Notes: generated from the sequence alone by a model not told the origin. DNA of 64,000 bases from Symbiodinium microadriaticum (GCA_001939145.1 LSRX01000165.1:23110-87109); one strand, 5' to 3'; positions 11,557 to 20,660 are shown, numbered from the stretch's first letter. Numbers and translations are program-made.

Positions 11557-12167
11557 TGGTAGCGGAGCCCGGTTGGGCTGCCCGCTGGGTGCTTGCGCTG
11601 CTCTGTCTGGTGGCTGGGCTCATGACCCAGGAAGGAGAGCCCGCGTCACCAACTTCGCCGGTGACTGCAGCTATTGGAGCTGGAGGGCTGATCGACACCA
11701 AGGCCTACGGGAGGCTCCGGTCTTTTGATGGAAGAGAGGAGTCGTGGGCGACATGGTCTTTCGTGGCTCGGAGCTACTTTGGGCTCCTGAGTCCCCAATT
11801 CGACGGCTACATCAGCGAGGCCGAGACTCAAGGAACGAGCCTTGCGATGGCCGGGCTGACAGAGCGAGCGCAGGTACATGCCCGCACCCTCTACCACGTG
11901 CTTGTGCAGAGTGTGGAGGGCAAGGCGCTGAGTATATTGATAAACGTGGAGAAGCCGAACGGGCTGGAGGCCTGGAGGGCTTTGGTGGAGGCTTACCAGC
12001 CGGACCTTGGAGGCCAGCACACCTCCATGTTGATGGGCATCATAAGCCCCGCCTGGGAAAAGGTCACCGAGAGCGACTTTCTTGAACACCTTGAGCAGTG
12101 GGAGGTGCAGGTGCGACGCTATCAAGACCAGGCCGTCGACATTGTCAGCGGCGCCCCACCAAGATAG
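11556..12167 (+). CDS. gag: copia gag, N-terminal part
   Basis: The ATG uses the last base of the LTR (A11556) plus the first two bases of the primer site. It opens with a hydrophobic segment (WVLALLCLVAGLM, residues 11-23) and then a UBN2/copia-type gag helical region with LRSFDGREESWATWSF, EAYQPDLGG and FLEHLEQWEVQVRRY. After AVDIVSG (~12,150) the frame loses homology and stops at 12165-12167, while the expected continuation (KIAVLMKYAP) is in the frame of 12098. A one-base deficit in the CCCC run near 12,154-12,157 would explain it. If translation starts at the next Met (Met23) the hydrophobic segment would be skipped. Confidence 0.85.
   Translation: MVAEPGWAARWVLALLCLVAGLMTQEGEPASPTSPVTAAIGAGGLIDTKAYGRLRSFDGREESWATWSFVARSYFGLLSPQFDGYISEAETQGTSLAMAGLTERAQVHARTLYHVLVQSVEGKALSILINVEKPNGLEAWRALVEAYQPDLGGQHTSMLMGIISPAWEKVTESDFLEHLEQWEVQVRRYQDQAVDIVSGAPPR
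11557..11572 (+). other. primer binding site (tRNA 3' end)
   Basis: TGGTAGCGGAGCCCGG starts with zero spacing after the LTR's terminal CA. The leading TGG pairs with the CCA tail of a tRNA. The first five bases match those of initiator-Met primer sites in several eukaryotic elements (TGGTA...), so tRNA-iMet is a reasonable guess. Confidence 0.8.
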
Positions 12168-13204
12168 CGGTGCTTATGAAGTACGCGCCGAGCGCCTTGC
12201 GAGGAGCGATGCGCACCAATGCAACGATCATGGGCTCGGACTACGACAAGGTGAAGAAGTTTATCCGCGACTGGTTGCAGAGCGGAGTGACCTACAACAG
12301 TGTTGGCGAGATGGCGGCTCCCAGCACCCCGGGCGGGCCAATGCCAATGGACGTCGGAGCCATCGACTACAAAGGCAAGAAGGGCAAAGAAAAAGATGCC
12401 AAAGGCAAGGGCGCCAAGGGCAAGGACAGCGGCAAGGGCAAGCCGGGCGGAGGAAAGAACACCGAGAAGTTCCAGGGCGAGTGCGGCTTTTGTGGCAAAT
12501 GGGGCCACAAGAGGAAGGACTGCTGGGCCAAGCAGCAGACGGAGCAGAAGGGCGGAGGCGGCAAAGCTGGCGGAAAGGGAAAGCCAAGGACCACCGCGGC
12601 CGTGGAGCAGGGCGAGCCGGAGGTGACAGCGGCCGCCATACATTACTATGTGGGAGATCCTGACGATACGGGCAACGAGCCGGAGGAGTATGGCGAAGAG
12701 CGCTGGGTGATGGCTATCGAGGCGGCAGCCTGCAAGGGCACGACCGCACAGAACCACGGGCCCCAGACCTTCGTCCTTTACGACTCGGGCTCGGATGAGA
12801 ACGTGTGCCCGTATGACCTCACCACGGACCAGTACGATGAGCCGAGCCAGGTTGCCCTACGAGACGTGGCCGGAGGAACCCTGAGTACCGGCCGGCAACG
12901 CACGTTGACCTTCAAGGTGGCAACCTCGGCCGGCAAGCTTGTTGAGATTGTGGCGGTTTTTCAAGTGAGCCGGGCTTGTTTGAAGCTGGTGGTCTCAGCC
13001 GGGAAGCTTATTAGAGCCGGCTATGGGGCAATGCTTGGGGCTGGCGGCGGTGCTCTTTGGCACCCCGGTGGCAGCCACGTGCCTCTGGTCTTGCACGGCA
13101 ACGCGACCTACTTGAAAGCCTGGGGCCTGGCCGCAAAGGGAGGAAGCAGCTTCAGTGGACGAGGCCGAGGGCGATGGCAGCACCTGTGGAAGCAGAGCCA
13201 ATAG
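12098..13204 (+). CDS. gag-pol: copia gag C-terminus and aspartic protease
   Basis: The true frame begins near 12,160. It ends gag with a Lys/Gly-rich basic stretch and a CCHC zinc knuckle C-x2-C-x4-H-x4-C at 12,482-12,523 (CGFCGKWGHKRKDC), which binds RNA in capsids. A retropepsin follows with catalytic Asp in LYDSGSDENVCP (codon 12,782-12,784) and the strand KLVVSAGKLI further on. After LKAWGLAAKGG (~13,140) the frame becomes Arg/Gln-rich and stops at 13,204. The continuation MAAPVEAEPIEEQ is in another frame, so a second frame break lies at ~13,130-13,200. Confidence 0.85.
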   Translation: MGGAGATLSRPGRRHCQRRPTKIAVLMKYAPSALRGAMRTNATIMGSDYDKVKKFIRDWLQSGVTYNSVGEMAAPSTPGGPMPMDVGAIDYKGKKGKEKDAKGKGAKGKDSGKGKPGGGKNTEKFQGECGFCGKWGHKRKDCWAKQQTEQKGGGGKAGGKGKPRTTAAVEQGEPEVTAAAIHYYVGDPDDTGNEPEEYGEERWVMAIEAAACKGTTAQNHGPQTFVLYDSGSDENVCPYDLTTDQYDEPSQVALRDVAGGTLSTGRQRTLTFKVATSAGKLVEIVAVFQVSRACLKLVVSAGKLIRAGYGAMLGAGGGALWHPGGSHVPLVLHGNATYLKAWGLAAKGGSSFSGRGRGRWQHLWKQSQ

Positions 13205-13803
13205 AGGAGCAGCCAGAACCGAGAGAGGAACAGCCAGAACCGAGAGAGGGACAGCCAGAACCGAGGGGAAGGCCCGCAGTGGATGTCATTCAGATCGGTG
13301 GTGATGTCAACTTTGAGCGCAGGGGCAGGTCGGCTTTGACCCCGTTTTCCACGACACGGGCAATGAAGGCCAGACTGCACGAGCTGGGCGAGGTCAAGTA
13401 CGGCACCAAGGCGGAGCTATGGAAGCGTCTGGAAAAGGCCGAGAAGACCCACTTGCAGGAGCAGAGAAAGCACCAGGAGCGGCAGCGTCGACTTCGAGAA
13501 GGCACGGCGGAGGCGGTTGCACCGAGGGCCCAGCCAGGGCCAGAGGAGCCGACGGCAGAAGAAAAGGCGCTGCATGAGCTCACCCACTTGCCCCCGGCAG
13601 CGTGGTGCGAGCATTGCATCAAGGGCCGGGCGGTGGATGTGGCACACAAGCTGGTCCCCTTGGAGCTTCGAGCACAACGGCCCCGCGTTGAGGTCGACTA
13701 CTCCTATATCAAGACCGACGGCACCCAGGCTAGTGCGTGGGACGAGTCCACGGGCATGGGCACAGCAGCCTCTTTGCCGGCAAAGACCTACGACGTGACG
13801 TGA
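13057..13803 (+). CDS. pol: copia pol: acidic linker, SAP-like segment, integrase N-terminus
   Basis: Usable from about 13,165. It starts with three copies of EEQPEPR/EGQPEPR-type repeats (13,204-13,275), then a SAP-like helix-turn-helix at 13,363-13,446 (GTKAELWKRLEKAEK), a charged coil, and the integrase zinc region HELTHLPPAAWCEHC (about 13,576-13,620). The first catalytic Asp of integrase is in VEVDYSYIKTDG. The frame ends at 13,803 just as the core continues in the frame of 13737. SAP domains usually bind AT-rich DNA or chromatin; here it sits between protease and integrase. Confidence 0.8.
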   Translation: MAPRWQPRASGLARQRDLLESLGPGRKGRKQLQWTRPRAMAAPVEAEPIEEQPEPREEQPEPREGQPEPRGRPAVDVIQIGGDVNFERRGRSALTPFSTTRAMKARLHELGEVKYGTKAELWKRLEKAEKTHLQEQRKHQERQRRLREGTAEAVAPRAQPGPEEPTAEEKALHELTHLPPAAWCEHCIKGRAVDVAHKLVPLELRAQRPRVEVDYSYIKTDGTQASAWDESTGMGTAASLPAKTYDVT

Positions 13804-15365
13804 ACTACATATGCAGGTGGATCGGGGAGTTTATCACCAGCCTGGGGCACGTGAAGGTGACCGTTCGGACCGACGGCGAGCCGGCAATCCTCAACATCGC
13901 CCGGCGCCTTGCAGATGCCCTCCGGAACGACGCCATGGTCGGGATCAAGGGGATAAGGGCATTCCTGGAGACAGCGCCGCGGTACTCGAGCCAATCCATG
14001 GGAGGAGTCGGTTCGTTCCAACGGACTCTCAAGACGGATGTGCTGACCATGCGCTACGATGTGGAGGCCCGGTACACCTTTGCGCTTGGACCGGGGCACA
14101 ACCTGTGGCCCTGGATGGTCCGATGGGCCAGCTTCGTGAGAAGCCGCTATGGTGTGAAATCAAACGGGCGCACGGCCTACCAGGACGCCTTTGACACCGA
14201 CTACACCGGGGATATTCTTCCCTTCGGCGAGACCGCTATGTTTCGGATGCCGGGCAGCAAGACGGGAGCAGTACAAGGCAGGAAGCGGGTGCTGAAGGGC
14301 GACAGCTTGTGGAGGCCGGGAATATTCCTGGGACGCACCCTGCAGTCCACGGAGTACCTGTTCGGCGCCGCGGACGGCGTGCACACAGCACGCTCTCTCC
14401 GAAGACTTCCTCTACCACAACGGGCCAACAAGGAGCTCATGGCAACCTTTGCGGGGCTTCCTTGGGATACCAAGACCAGCCTGAAAGGACCCCGGCGACT
14501 ACCGCTTTCCTCTGGAGGCCGGGGCGCGCTGCAGCAGGAGAGGCACAACAGAACGAGAGCAGGCGAGGCGGCGACCTGGCAATCCCCAGCACGCCCGGCG
14601 ACGCAGGACCAGCAACCCCTGCTGGTGGCAGAGTCGACATCAGCAAGTTCAGGTGTCAAGCGGGCACCGGCCACCGAGACTGAAGACTTGGAGCAAGAGG
14701 CCGGGACCATGGAGATCGAACGCCCCACGGGCGAGAAGCGCTCGGCCGACAACGCCGAGGACTCTACCAAACGCCTGCGGATTGGCGGGCGGCTAGTGGC
14801 GGCCACCCTCTACCGGCCGGACGACCCCGAGGAGCGCGAGTTCTACGACAATGCGGGCGACTACCTTCTTGACCAAGAGGAGGAAGACGAGCTTGAGGAC
14901 CCCGAGGGCACCTACGCTGAGGAGGTCAAGGCGGGAAAGCTGAAAGAGCTCGGGAAGATGGACAAATACGACACATACGAGCCGAGGCCCCTCGCCGAGG
15001 CCCAAGGCAAGAAGATCCTCGACAGCACGTGGGTGGTGACACGCAGGCCCACGGGAGAGGTGAAATGCCGATATTGCCTCAGGGACCTCAAGCGGGGCAA
15101 GAAGCGAGATGATGTTTTCGCGGTTGCCTCGTCTCAGGCGACAGCCCGCCTGATCGACACCATCGGGGTGAAGAAGGGCTGTTTTCTTCACCGCCGACGC
15201 CGAGAATGCTTACTGGCAGGTCCCCATAAAGGAGGAGGTTTACATGTACCCGCCAGACGAGTGGCTGGAGGCAAGGCGGGAAGCAGGCCTGCCCTACAAA
15301 GGCATCGTCTGGAGGCTGAAGAAGGAGTGGTATGGCCGGCAGATCGCCGGCCAGAGCTTCGTTGA
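13737..15365 (+). CDS. pol: copia pol: integrase core and start of reverse transcriptase
   Basis: Usable from ~13,800 to ~15,183. The integrase core has the second Asp in VTVRTDGEPAI. The place where the catalytic Glu is expected reads SQSMGGVGSF, with Gly at the likely Glu position. The C-terminal part has RYGVKSNGRTAYQDAF and ILPFGETAMF, typical of copia integrases that recognise the chain end. A Pro/Ala/Thr linker follows, then an acidic stretch, then the reverse transcriptase N-terminus (ILDSTWVVTRRPTGEVKCRY). The last ~60 codons are out of frame: the palm motif ADAENAYWQVP continues in the frame of 15244. Confidence 0.85.
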   Translation: MGRVHGHGHSSLFAGKDLRRDVNYICRWIGEFITSLGHVKVTVRTDGEPAILNIARRLADALRNDAMVGIKGIRAFLETAPRYSSQSMGGVGSFQRTLKTDVLTMRYDVEARYTFALGPGHNLWPWMVRWASFVRSRYGVKSNGRTAYQDAFDTDYTGDILPFGETAMFRMPGSKTGAVQGRKRVLKGDSLWRPGIFLGRTLQSTEYLFGAADGVHTARSLRRLPLPQRANKELMATFAGLPWDTKTSLKGPRRLPLSSGGRGALQQERHNRTRAGEAATWQSPARPATQDQQPLLVAESTSASSGVKRAPATETEDLEQEAGTMEIERPTGEKRSADNAEDSTKRLRIGGRLVAATLYRPDDPEEREFYDNAGDYLLDQEEEDELEDPEGTYAEEVKAGKLKELGKMDKYDTYEPRPLAEAQGKKILDSTWVVTRRPTGEVKCRYCLRDLKRGKKRDDVFAVASSQATARLIDTIGVKKGCFLHRRRRECLLAGPHKGGGLHVPARRVAGGKAGSRPALQRHRLEAEEGVVWPADRRPELR

Positions 15366-16248
15366 CTGGGCGGCTGAGCAAGCCAAAGCTGAGGGGTTCA
15401 ACTGGTGTGAGGTTGCGCCCTGGTTCTTTTACAACCCGGCCAGGGATGCAAGCATGGAAGTGCACATGGACGACTTCTATGGCACCGCCCCGGAGAACGA
15501 AGCCAAGGCCTTCTTGGAAAGCCTTAGCCGGCGAGTTGTGATGAAGTACCAGATCCACCGGCCAGGGGACCAGTTCGAGCACCTAAAGAGAATTCGGGTG
15601 GTGCACGAGGACGGCCTGATGATAAAGCCGAACCCGAAGTACCTCGACGGCATGCTGGACACCCTGGGGCTGGCCAAGGCGAACTCCAGCCCGACACCGG
15701 AGACCGCAGGACAGCACGATGGTGAGGACGTTCCGCTGGAGGAGGACAAGTGCTTTGAGTACCGGAGTTGTGTCGGCAAGGCCCTCTACCTCAGCTTCGA
15801 CCGGCCCGATTGCCAACATGCGGTGCGGGAGCTGACCAAGTTCATGAAGGGGCCCACGGCCGGGGCAATGAGTGCGCTGCGCCGCTTGGCTCGATACCTC
15901 AGCGGCACCCGTGACATGGGAGTTTGGCTTCCACGTGCCGGACCCATGGAGTACCTCGACTGCATCTCGGACACCGACTGGGCGAACTGCAAGCGCACAA
16001 GAAAGAGCTGCGCAGGAGGAGTTTTCATGGTGGGTGGCTGCCTGGTCGGGTCCTACAGCAGGGGCTTAAGCATGATTTGCTTGAGCTCGGGAGAGAGGCC
16101 GAGTTCAATGGAGGCGTGGTGGCCACGAGCGAGGGGATCTTCTACAAGGACATTTTTGCCTTCTTTCGCGTGCGGCTTCAGCTGCGCGTTTGGCTGGACA
16201 GCAGCGCCGCAAGAGGCATGTACCAACGCGAGGGCGTGGGAAAAGTGA
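15244..16248 (+). CDS. pol: copia pol: reverse transcriptase palm/thumb and RNase H start
   Basis: The frame is actually open from ~15,185 (TADAENAYWQVP, the first palm Asp). The catalytic pair is in the box VHMDDFYG (Asp codons 15,469-15,474), a His-Met variant of the usual YVDD. GKALYLSFDRPDCQHAV and LARYLSGT are copia-type connection motifs. RNase H begins with DCISDTDWANCKRTRKS and reaches SSGE at ~16,094. Then the frame breaks: an extra AG in a GAGAGAG run shifts the continuation (EAEFNGGVVATSEGI) to the frame of 15924. The remaining codons to 16,248 are out of frame. Confidence 0.88.
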   Translation: MYPPDEWLEARREAGLPYKGIVWRLKKEWYGRQIAGQSFVDWAAEQAKAEGFNWCEVAPWFFYNPARDASMEVHMDDFYGTAPENEAKAFLESLSRRVVMKYQIHRPGDQFEHLKRIRVVHEDGLMIKPNPKYLDGMLDTLGLAKANSSPTPETAGQHDGEDVPLEEDKCFEYRSCVGKALYLSFDRPDCQHAVRELTKFMKGPTAGAMSALRRLARYLSGTRDMGVWLPRAGPMEYLDCISDTDWANCKRTRKSCAGGVFMVGGCLVGSYSRGLSMICLSSGERPSSMEAWWPRARGSSTRTFLPSFACGFSCAFGWTAAPQEACTNARAWEK

Positions 16249-16889
16249 GGCATTTGGAGACCAAAAGTCTCTGGGTGCAGCAAGGCCTCAAGGAGAGAAA
16301 GTTTACCCTCCACGCCATTGCCACCGAGACCAACCCCGCGGATGTCCACACGAAGGCACTGACCGCAAGCAGGTTCGAGATGCTCAGAAGCATGCTGGGC
16401 GTCATCGAGGACAACATGAACCTCAAGGCAGCGCCGGCGGTGCTCCTAGCAGGAATGCTTGTGGGAAGTGTGCGCAACAAGGCGCAGGCGGCCAAAGGAA
16501 GCAACGGAGCGCTGGCAGCCATTTTGGCAGCCAGCGGCCTGTGCACAGCCAATGGGCAGGCACTGCAGCCAAGGGGGGAGATGTTCGTGACGATCCACGT
16601 CCCCGTGGGGCCGCAGCTGCTCATGATGATCACGGCGACCTTGTGCGTGCTCTTCGGCATGATCCTGTGGTGGTGGTGCAGGCCGAGCAAGAGCAAGAAG
16701 AAGCCAACCGGACCAATCGAGGACGTCTACCCTGTGGCAGACATACAGGGGCCCTTCATTACCCGGGCAGGGGCCAAGCTTCACTTGGACAGCCACTGTC
16801 CTTTTGTGGTGGGCCGGGCAGCAAAGGCCTACCCAGTTTGTGATCACTGCCACCATCAGGTCTCAAAGAGATTCGAAAGGGTGGAGTGA
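15924..16889 (+). CDS. pol: copia pol: RNase H C-terminus plus membrane/Cys-His tail
   Basis: Usable from ~16,090. It finishes RNase H with LDSSAARGMYQREGVGKVRH and TNPADVHTKAL, the usual end of copia polyproteins. The frame then runs on for ~165 residues instead of stopping: two small-residue hydrophobic patches; a strong transmembrane helix at residues ~228-252 (GPQLLMMITATLCVLFGMIL, then WWWC); a basic stop-transfer patch (RPSKSKKK); and a His/Cys cluster (HLDSHC then CDHCHH) before TGA at 16,887-16,889. A membrane tail after RNase H recalls env-like ORFs of some copia/sirevirus elements, but here it is fused to pol. Confidence 0.85.
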   Translation: MASTCRTHGVPRLHLGHRLGELQAHKKELRRRSFHGGWLPGRVLQQGLKHDLLELGREAEFNGGVVATSEGIFYKDIFAFFRVRLQLRVWLDSSAARGMYQREGVGKVRHLETKSLWVQQGLKERKFTLHAIATETNPADVHTKALTASRFEMLRSMLGVIEDNMNLKAAPAVLLAGMLVGSVRNKAQAAKGSNGALAAILAASGLCTANGQALQPRGEMFVTIHVPVGPQLLMMITATLCVLFGMILWWWCRPSKSKKKPTGPIEDVYPVADIQGPFITRAGAKLHLDSHCPFVVGRAAKAYPVCDHCHHQVSKRFERVE

Positions 16890-16944
16890 GAAAGAAGGGC
16901 TTGGGCCTAGGGCTCGGGCGAATTTTCCTCTTCGGCTAAGCGCT

Positions 16945-16952
16945 GAGGGGGG
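16945..16952 (+). other. polypurine tract
   Basis: GAGGGGGG directly precedes the 3' LTR at 16953. This is the position of the plus-strand primer for reverse transcription. Confidence 0.85.
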
Positions 16953-17053
16953 TGATGTGATGTTTGAACGCATGGGCACTTAACTTTGAACCATGGCAGC
17001 CCTTTACCTTTCGAGGAAAATGCAGGTGCGAGTGTAGTGCCTGGTCCGCTTCA
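16953..17053 (+). repeat. 3' LTR
   Basis: Identical to 11456-11556. It is followed directly by AATTC (17054-17058), the right copy of the target duplication. Confidence 0.95.
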
Positions 17054-17258
17054 AATTCGTTGTCAGGTTCAGGGTTTATGGATTTAAGGTTTAGGGGGCT
17101 TAAATTTGAATGTCAGGACTACCATCACATAAACACTACGGTGTTGGTTTCTTCGCTTCCCCTTCACTCCGCCCACGTGTCAAAGACATCAAGCCACACT
17201 CCCCTCGCATCTGTGAGCTCACCATTGATACTTCACCTCACCTTGATGCTATCGACAG

Positions 17259-17278
17259 TATATACGCATATATCCATG

Positions 17279-17327
<49 letters not shown>

Positions 17328-17330
17328 GTG
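17259..17330. repeat. (TA)n microsatellite
   Basis: TATATA with interspersed GTATATATA units. Bases 17,060-17,115, between the element and this repeat, hold TTTAGGG-like words. Confidence 0.9.
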
Positions 17331-19402
17331 CTCCGAGTACGGTCGACGCCCCTGAAACAGATAGAAAGCCACAAGCCGAATTTTTGGGCTGATTTGGAGG
17401 ATTTTGCCTTTAACCATTCGACGCATCACACCTACTATTGGTAGGTGATTGTAATTCCCGATCAGATCTTCAGCGCCGCCAAACTTTCCCAGGGACTGAA
17501 AGAAATAATGCAAATTTCTTGTAGATTTTCTAGAATCTCATGGATGCTATCTCCGTCAGTCCTTCTCTGATTTACCGTTTCGATGCCGTGTTACATATAA
17601 GACAATGACTTCTACCGATCATACCGTGACGCGAAAAGATGGTCTCCAATGGACAGGCTTAGACTATTTCAATTGGTCATAGTCGCTTTGTGGAACAGCA
17701 TCCTTCTTGGGTACTCGATTCCAACAGTTCATTAATTCCCGCCATCTCATGCTGTTGTTCTCTATCCAAGCCAGCTTCACCAGGCTCGAAAAAATAGATG
17801 CGCCTACACTCAACTCTCCTCCCTTTGTTCCTCTGCTGAGGCCGCCTTCTCGGAAACACAGACATGCACAGCCTCGCTGCCAAAAGCGCGAGAGATGGAG
17901 AGCTGTAATCCACACACCCCGAACTGAAAGGCATGTGCACTAAAATCCCTTGACTAGTCCGTTTCCGTGCCTTGCGCGTGCGAAAAATCCAACCGTGAAC
18001 CCCCTTTCTTGGGACACCCCAAGTTGCCGGATGACATGGTTGCCTCATCTTTTTCATCGTCAGGTTTCCACATCTTGCACGAGATCTGCATGAGCCTAGT
18101 CTTCATCCAGCTGCAATTCGCACAGAAGTATAAGTTCAAAGACATTGCGGCAAAGCTAGCCGCTAGCACCAAGTGGAGTCGCTGTGGTGTTGACTCAGGA
18201 TTTCTACTTTGAAGAAGGGCTATGCTACAACCGGCACAAGTCACGGTGCTCGCGCAAAATGCAAACTTCGAAGAGTGCTGGGCCTGCATGTAAATCAACA
18301 TGACTTTCCAGGATTCTCTGACCTGGCTGCTGTGCATGTTGAAAGCCGTGCAAAGGATAGATAGACGGTTCTCACTAGCCGACCGTCGCCTTCACAAGTT
18401 TGGCCCTTCGGGTGTTTTTTTTACCCAGCCTGCTGGCCTGCGTCAAGGTAGCTTTCTCCGCCGCGCAGTTACGTCGGAGGACGGGCTGATTTGTTGCTGT
18501 TGAAACTTACATTGTCATTGAACACAACGGAGCAGCAGCTGCTGCTGCTGTTGCTGAAGCGGGTGATGATGATGATGATGATGAAAAGAACGAAGATAAG
18601 ACGACGGTTTTGGTAGCAATGGCATACACAAGATGCAGCAGCTGCCCACGACGGGGTCCGGGAGCAGGCTGCAGGCGCGTGCACAGGCGTGGAAGGCGGT
18701 CTTCGTTGACCTGTAACGGCCCCAACCATCGGATTGTGATTTCTTCCGCGACGAGCACTGTGCCGAGAATGCAATGAGGAGAATGTTCATGGACGAGGAC
18801 AGCGCCCAATTGACATGAACTGTGATTTCATGCATCAACCCAGTTGTGACAACAGAACGCCAATTCGCCATATCAGTATACGATGACCGCAAGTTTTATA
18901 AGGAGTAAAAGTAATCAGCGACGACACCTCGTAGTCTTTTTTCTGAAATTATAACAGTGCAGTCAGTTGCATGTAAGAATAAAATCGGCAAAGCAGTCAC
19001 TTGCTGATCGACAGTCAGGGTGCATGTTCTGCGTCCGAACATCGATGGATGGCCAACAGCCAGAGACCCCTAGAAACCTTGATGCGTAGGTCTAGATTTG
19101 TTGAATGTTTGTGGTTTTCGTTTGCCGAAGCGCAAATGATGGACCTGCCCCCTGCATCCACAACCCATACCCCACAGCTCAAAATCATGTTGTACAACCA
19201 CAGGCAGTTAGTTGTTGTCCGGTAATGCTGACTGAGGTCTCTAGGTTCGACAGTGCTGTTGAGTGTGATTGGGTTAAGTGAGATAAAAGATAAGCAAAGT
19301 CGCATTGACATTAGTCTGGCGTTGGGGTTGAGGGAGCATATCTATATTCTCTGCATGAGAAACGATCGACAAGCACAAACTACCTTCTGAAGCAAGCATA
19401 GT
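17331..19402. other. no gene recognised; small triplet repeats
   Basis: No convincing coding stretch. At 18,530-18,590 there is a CAG/CTG cluster followed by six GAT triplets. Short open frames on both strands lack motifs. Confidence 0.4.
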
Positions 19403-19468
19403 ATGACATGACATGACATGACATGACATGACATGACATGACATGACATGACATGACATGACATGACG
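19403..19468. repeat. (TGACA)13 pentanucleotide array
   Basis: About thirteen near-perfect copies of TGACA/ACATG without interruption. Confidence 0.95.
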
Positions 19469-19720
19469 TGGCACGTAACGTGTTTGGAGGTTCGTTTCTG
19501 AATCCTTCTCGTGTGTTTGGCATTGCACAGACGAATGTTCTCGCTATGCAGCTCTTTCTTCGGAACGGCAAAGCAGTGTCGTGTTCACCTTTGCCGACGA
19601 AGTTCCTGGCAATCTCCGCGTGAAGCGGTTGTACATTGCTAGGAACTGAAGCTCAGTCCCGGCCGAGTTCGTTATGCCTCACGTGCTGCTGCAACGCTGT
19701 TTGCCTGGGCAGCGAAAGCT

Positions 19721-20029
19721 GTGATAGAGGCTGCCCATATCTGTGTCGCGATGTCTGCCGGCAAGCTTGCGTGTCACTGCGAGGCGCTGCCGCCTCCCAC
19801 ACCCCCAATGCCGCCCACGCCTGAACCAGTGTTGGAAGATGAGGCCGAGACCGTGTTCGGTTGGGAAATGCCGGGAAGGAATCGAGGCAGGAGGATGGAG
19901 ATGCTTTCGCTCGTGTCATCGCAGGTGGAAGTACTGCCGGAGCTGCTGCTTCCTGGCGAGGCCGAGTCTCCGGTGCAGACACTTACAGCAGGAGCAGGGC
20001 TGGCAGCATGGAGATGTTTTGCAAACTGA
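19721..20029 (+). CDS. candidate exon, Pro-rich then acidic protein
   Basis: This open frame encodes ~102 residues with a Pro-rich run (PPPTPPMPPTPEPV) followed by an acidic, Leu-rich segment (EVLPELLLPGEAESP). Codon use is more coding-like than in the other five frames. There is no intact domain and no clear start; it may be an exon running from a splice acceptor upstream. The product is unknown. Confidence 0.35.
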   Translation: MIEAAHICVAMSAGKLACHCEALPPPTPPMPPTPEPVLEDEAETVFGWEMPGRNRGRRMEMLSLVSSQVEVLPELLLPGEAESPVQTLTAGAGLAAWRCFAN

Positions 20030-20612
20030 AGAGAACCTCCGCACCAGGAGTTTGGGCGACTTGCGCTCAGGGCCATGGCCTTTGCGTGGGCATTTCAGGT
20101 ACACCTGTCTGTGCAGCTGCCTGGCTGCATTGATTGAAAGAAGTAAGCGGGCACGGTCGGATTTGCCCCACCGAATCTTCAATCAAAGACAATGCTAGCC
20201 AAATTGCGCGGAAGCTTGTCACCTAAATAAAGCTTTCTGTAAAAATCACCTTAGCCAACGAGGTTTGTGGCAATACGATTCTTCGTGGGGGCGATAGTGC
20301 CTCCTGCCGCCTCTGTGGCTTCTTCGTTTGTGTCGGATGCCGCAAAGGCCCCACACAAAGCATCTTCACGACACTCGTCAACTACCACCATGCGCGCTCG
20401 TTTCACAGCCGGCAGGCAACTGGCTGAACATCTCAGCTTCTTCTACCTCGGCATCCTCATCTTTGCAAATCGAGGTTGTTGCAATGCGATTCTTGAAACC
20501 CGGCCTTCATTCTGAGGTATTTTCGAGCATGTACTTGATTCTGGAATATGAGAGCATACACACAAATGGATTTTCTGCAAATGCCGAAATGAGATGTCTA
20601 CAGCACACCTGC

Positions 20613-20660
20613 ATGTATGTATGTATGTATGTATGTATGTATGTATGTATGTATGTACGT
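20613..20660. repeat. (GTAT)n microsatellite
   Basis: About twelve GTAT units, near-perfect, ending in an ACGTACATGCATG palindromic edge. Confidence 0.95.

Larger units (their letters stand above)
11456..17053 (+). mobile_element. complete Ty1/copia LTR retrotransposon, 5,598 bp
   Basis: The element is bounded by identical 101-bp direct LTRs that begin TG and end CA, inside a 5-bp AATTC duplication. It has a primer binding site directly after the 5' LTR and a polypurine tract directly before the 3' LTR. Internal order is gag, CCHC zinc knuckle, retropepsin (DSGS), SAP-like segment, integrase with HHCC zinc region, reverse transcriptase (HMDD), and RNase H. Integrase before reverse transcriptase defines the copia order. 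The coding frame is broken about five times (near 12,155, 13,165, 13,800, 15,183 and 16,095). Because both LTRs are identical the insertion is recent. The breaks were therefore either already in the template or are sequence errors. Confidence 0.96.

Noticed and set aside
12122..12757. 211-codon minus-strand frame inside the copia gag region
   Set aside because: Antisense shadow of the GC-rich gag; the plus strand carries the CCHC knuckle.
14201..14806. 201-codon minus-strand frame
   Set aside because: Shadow of the copia integrase region; no motif.
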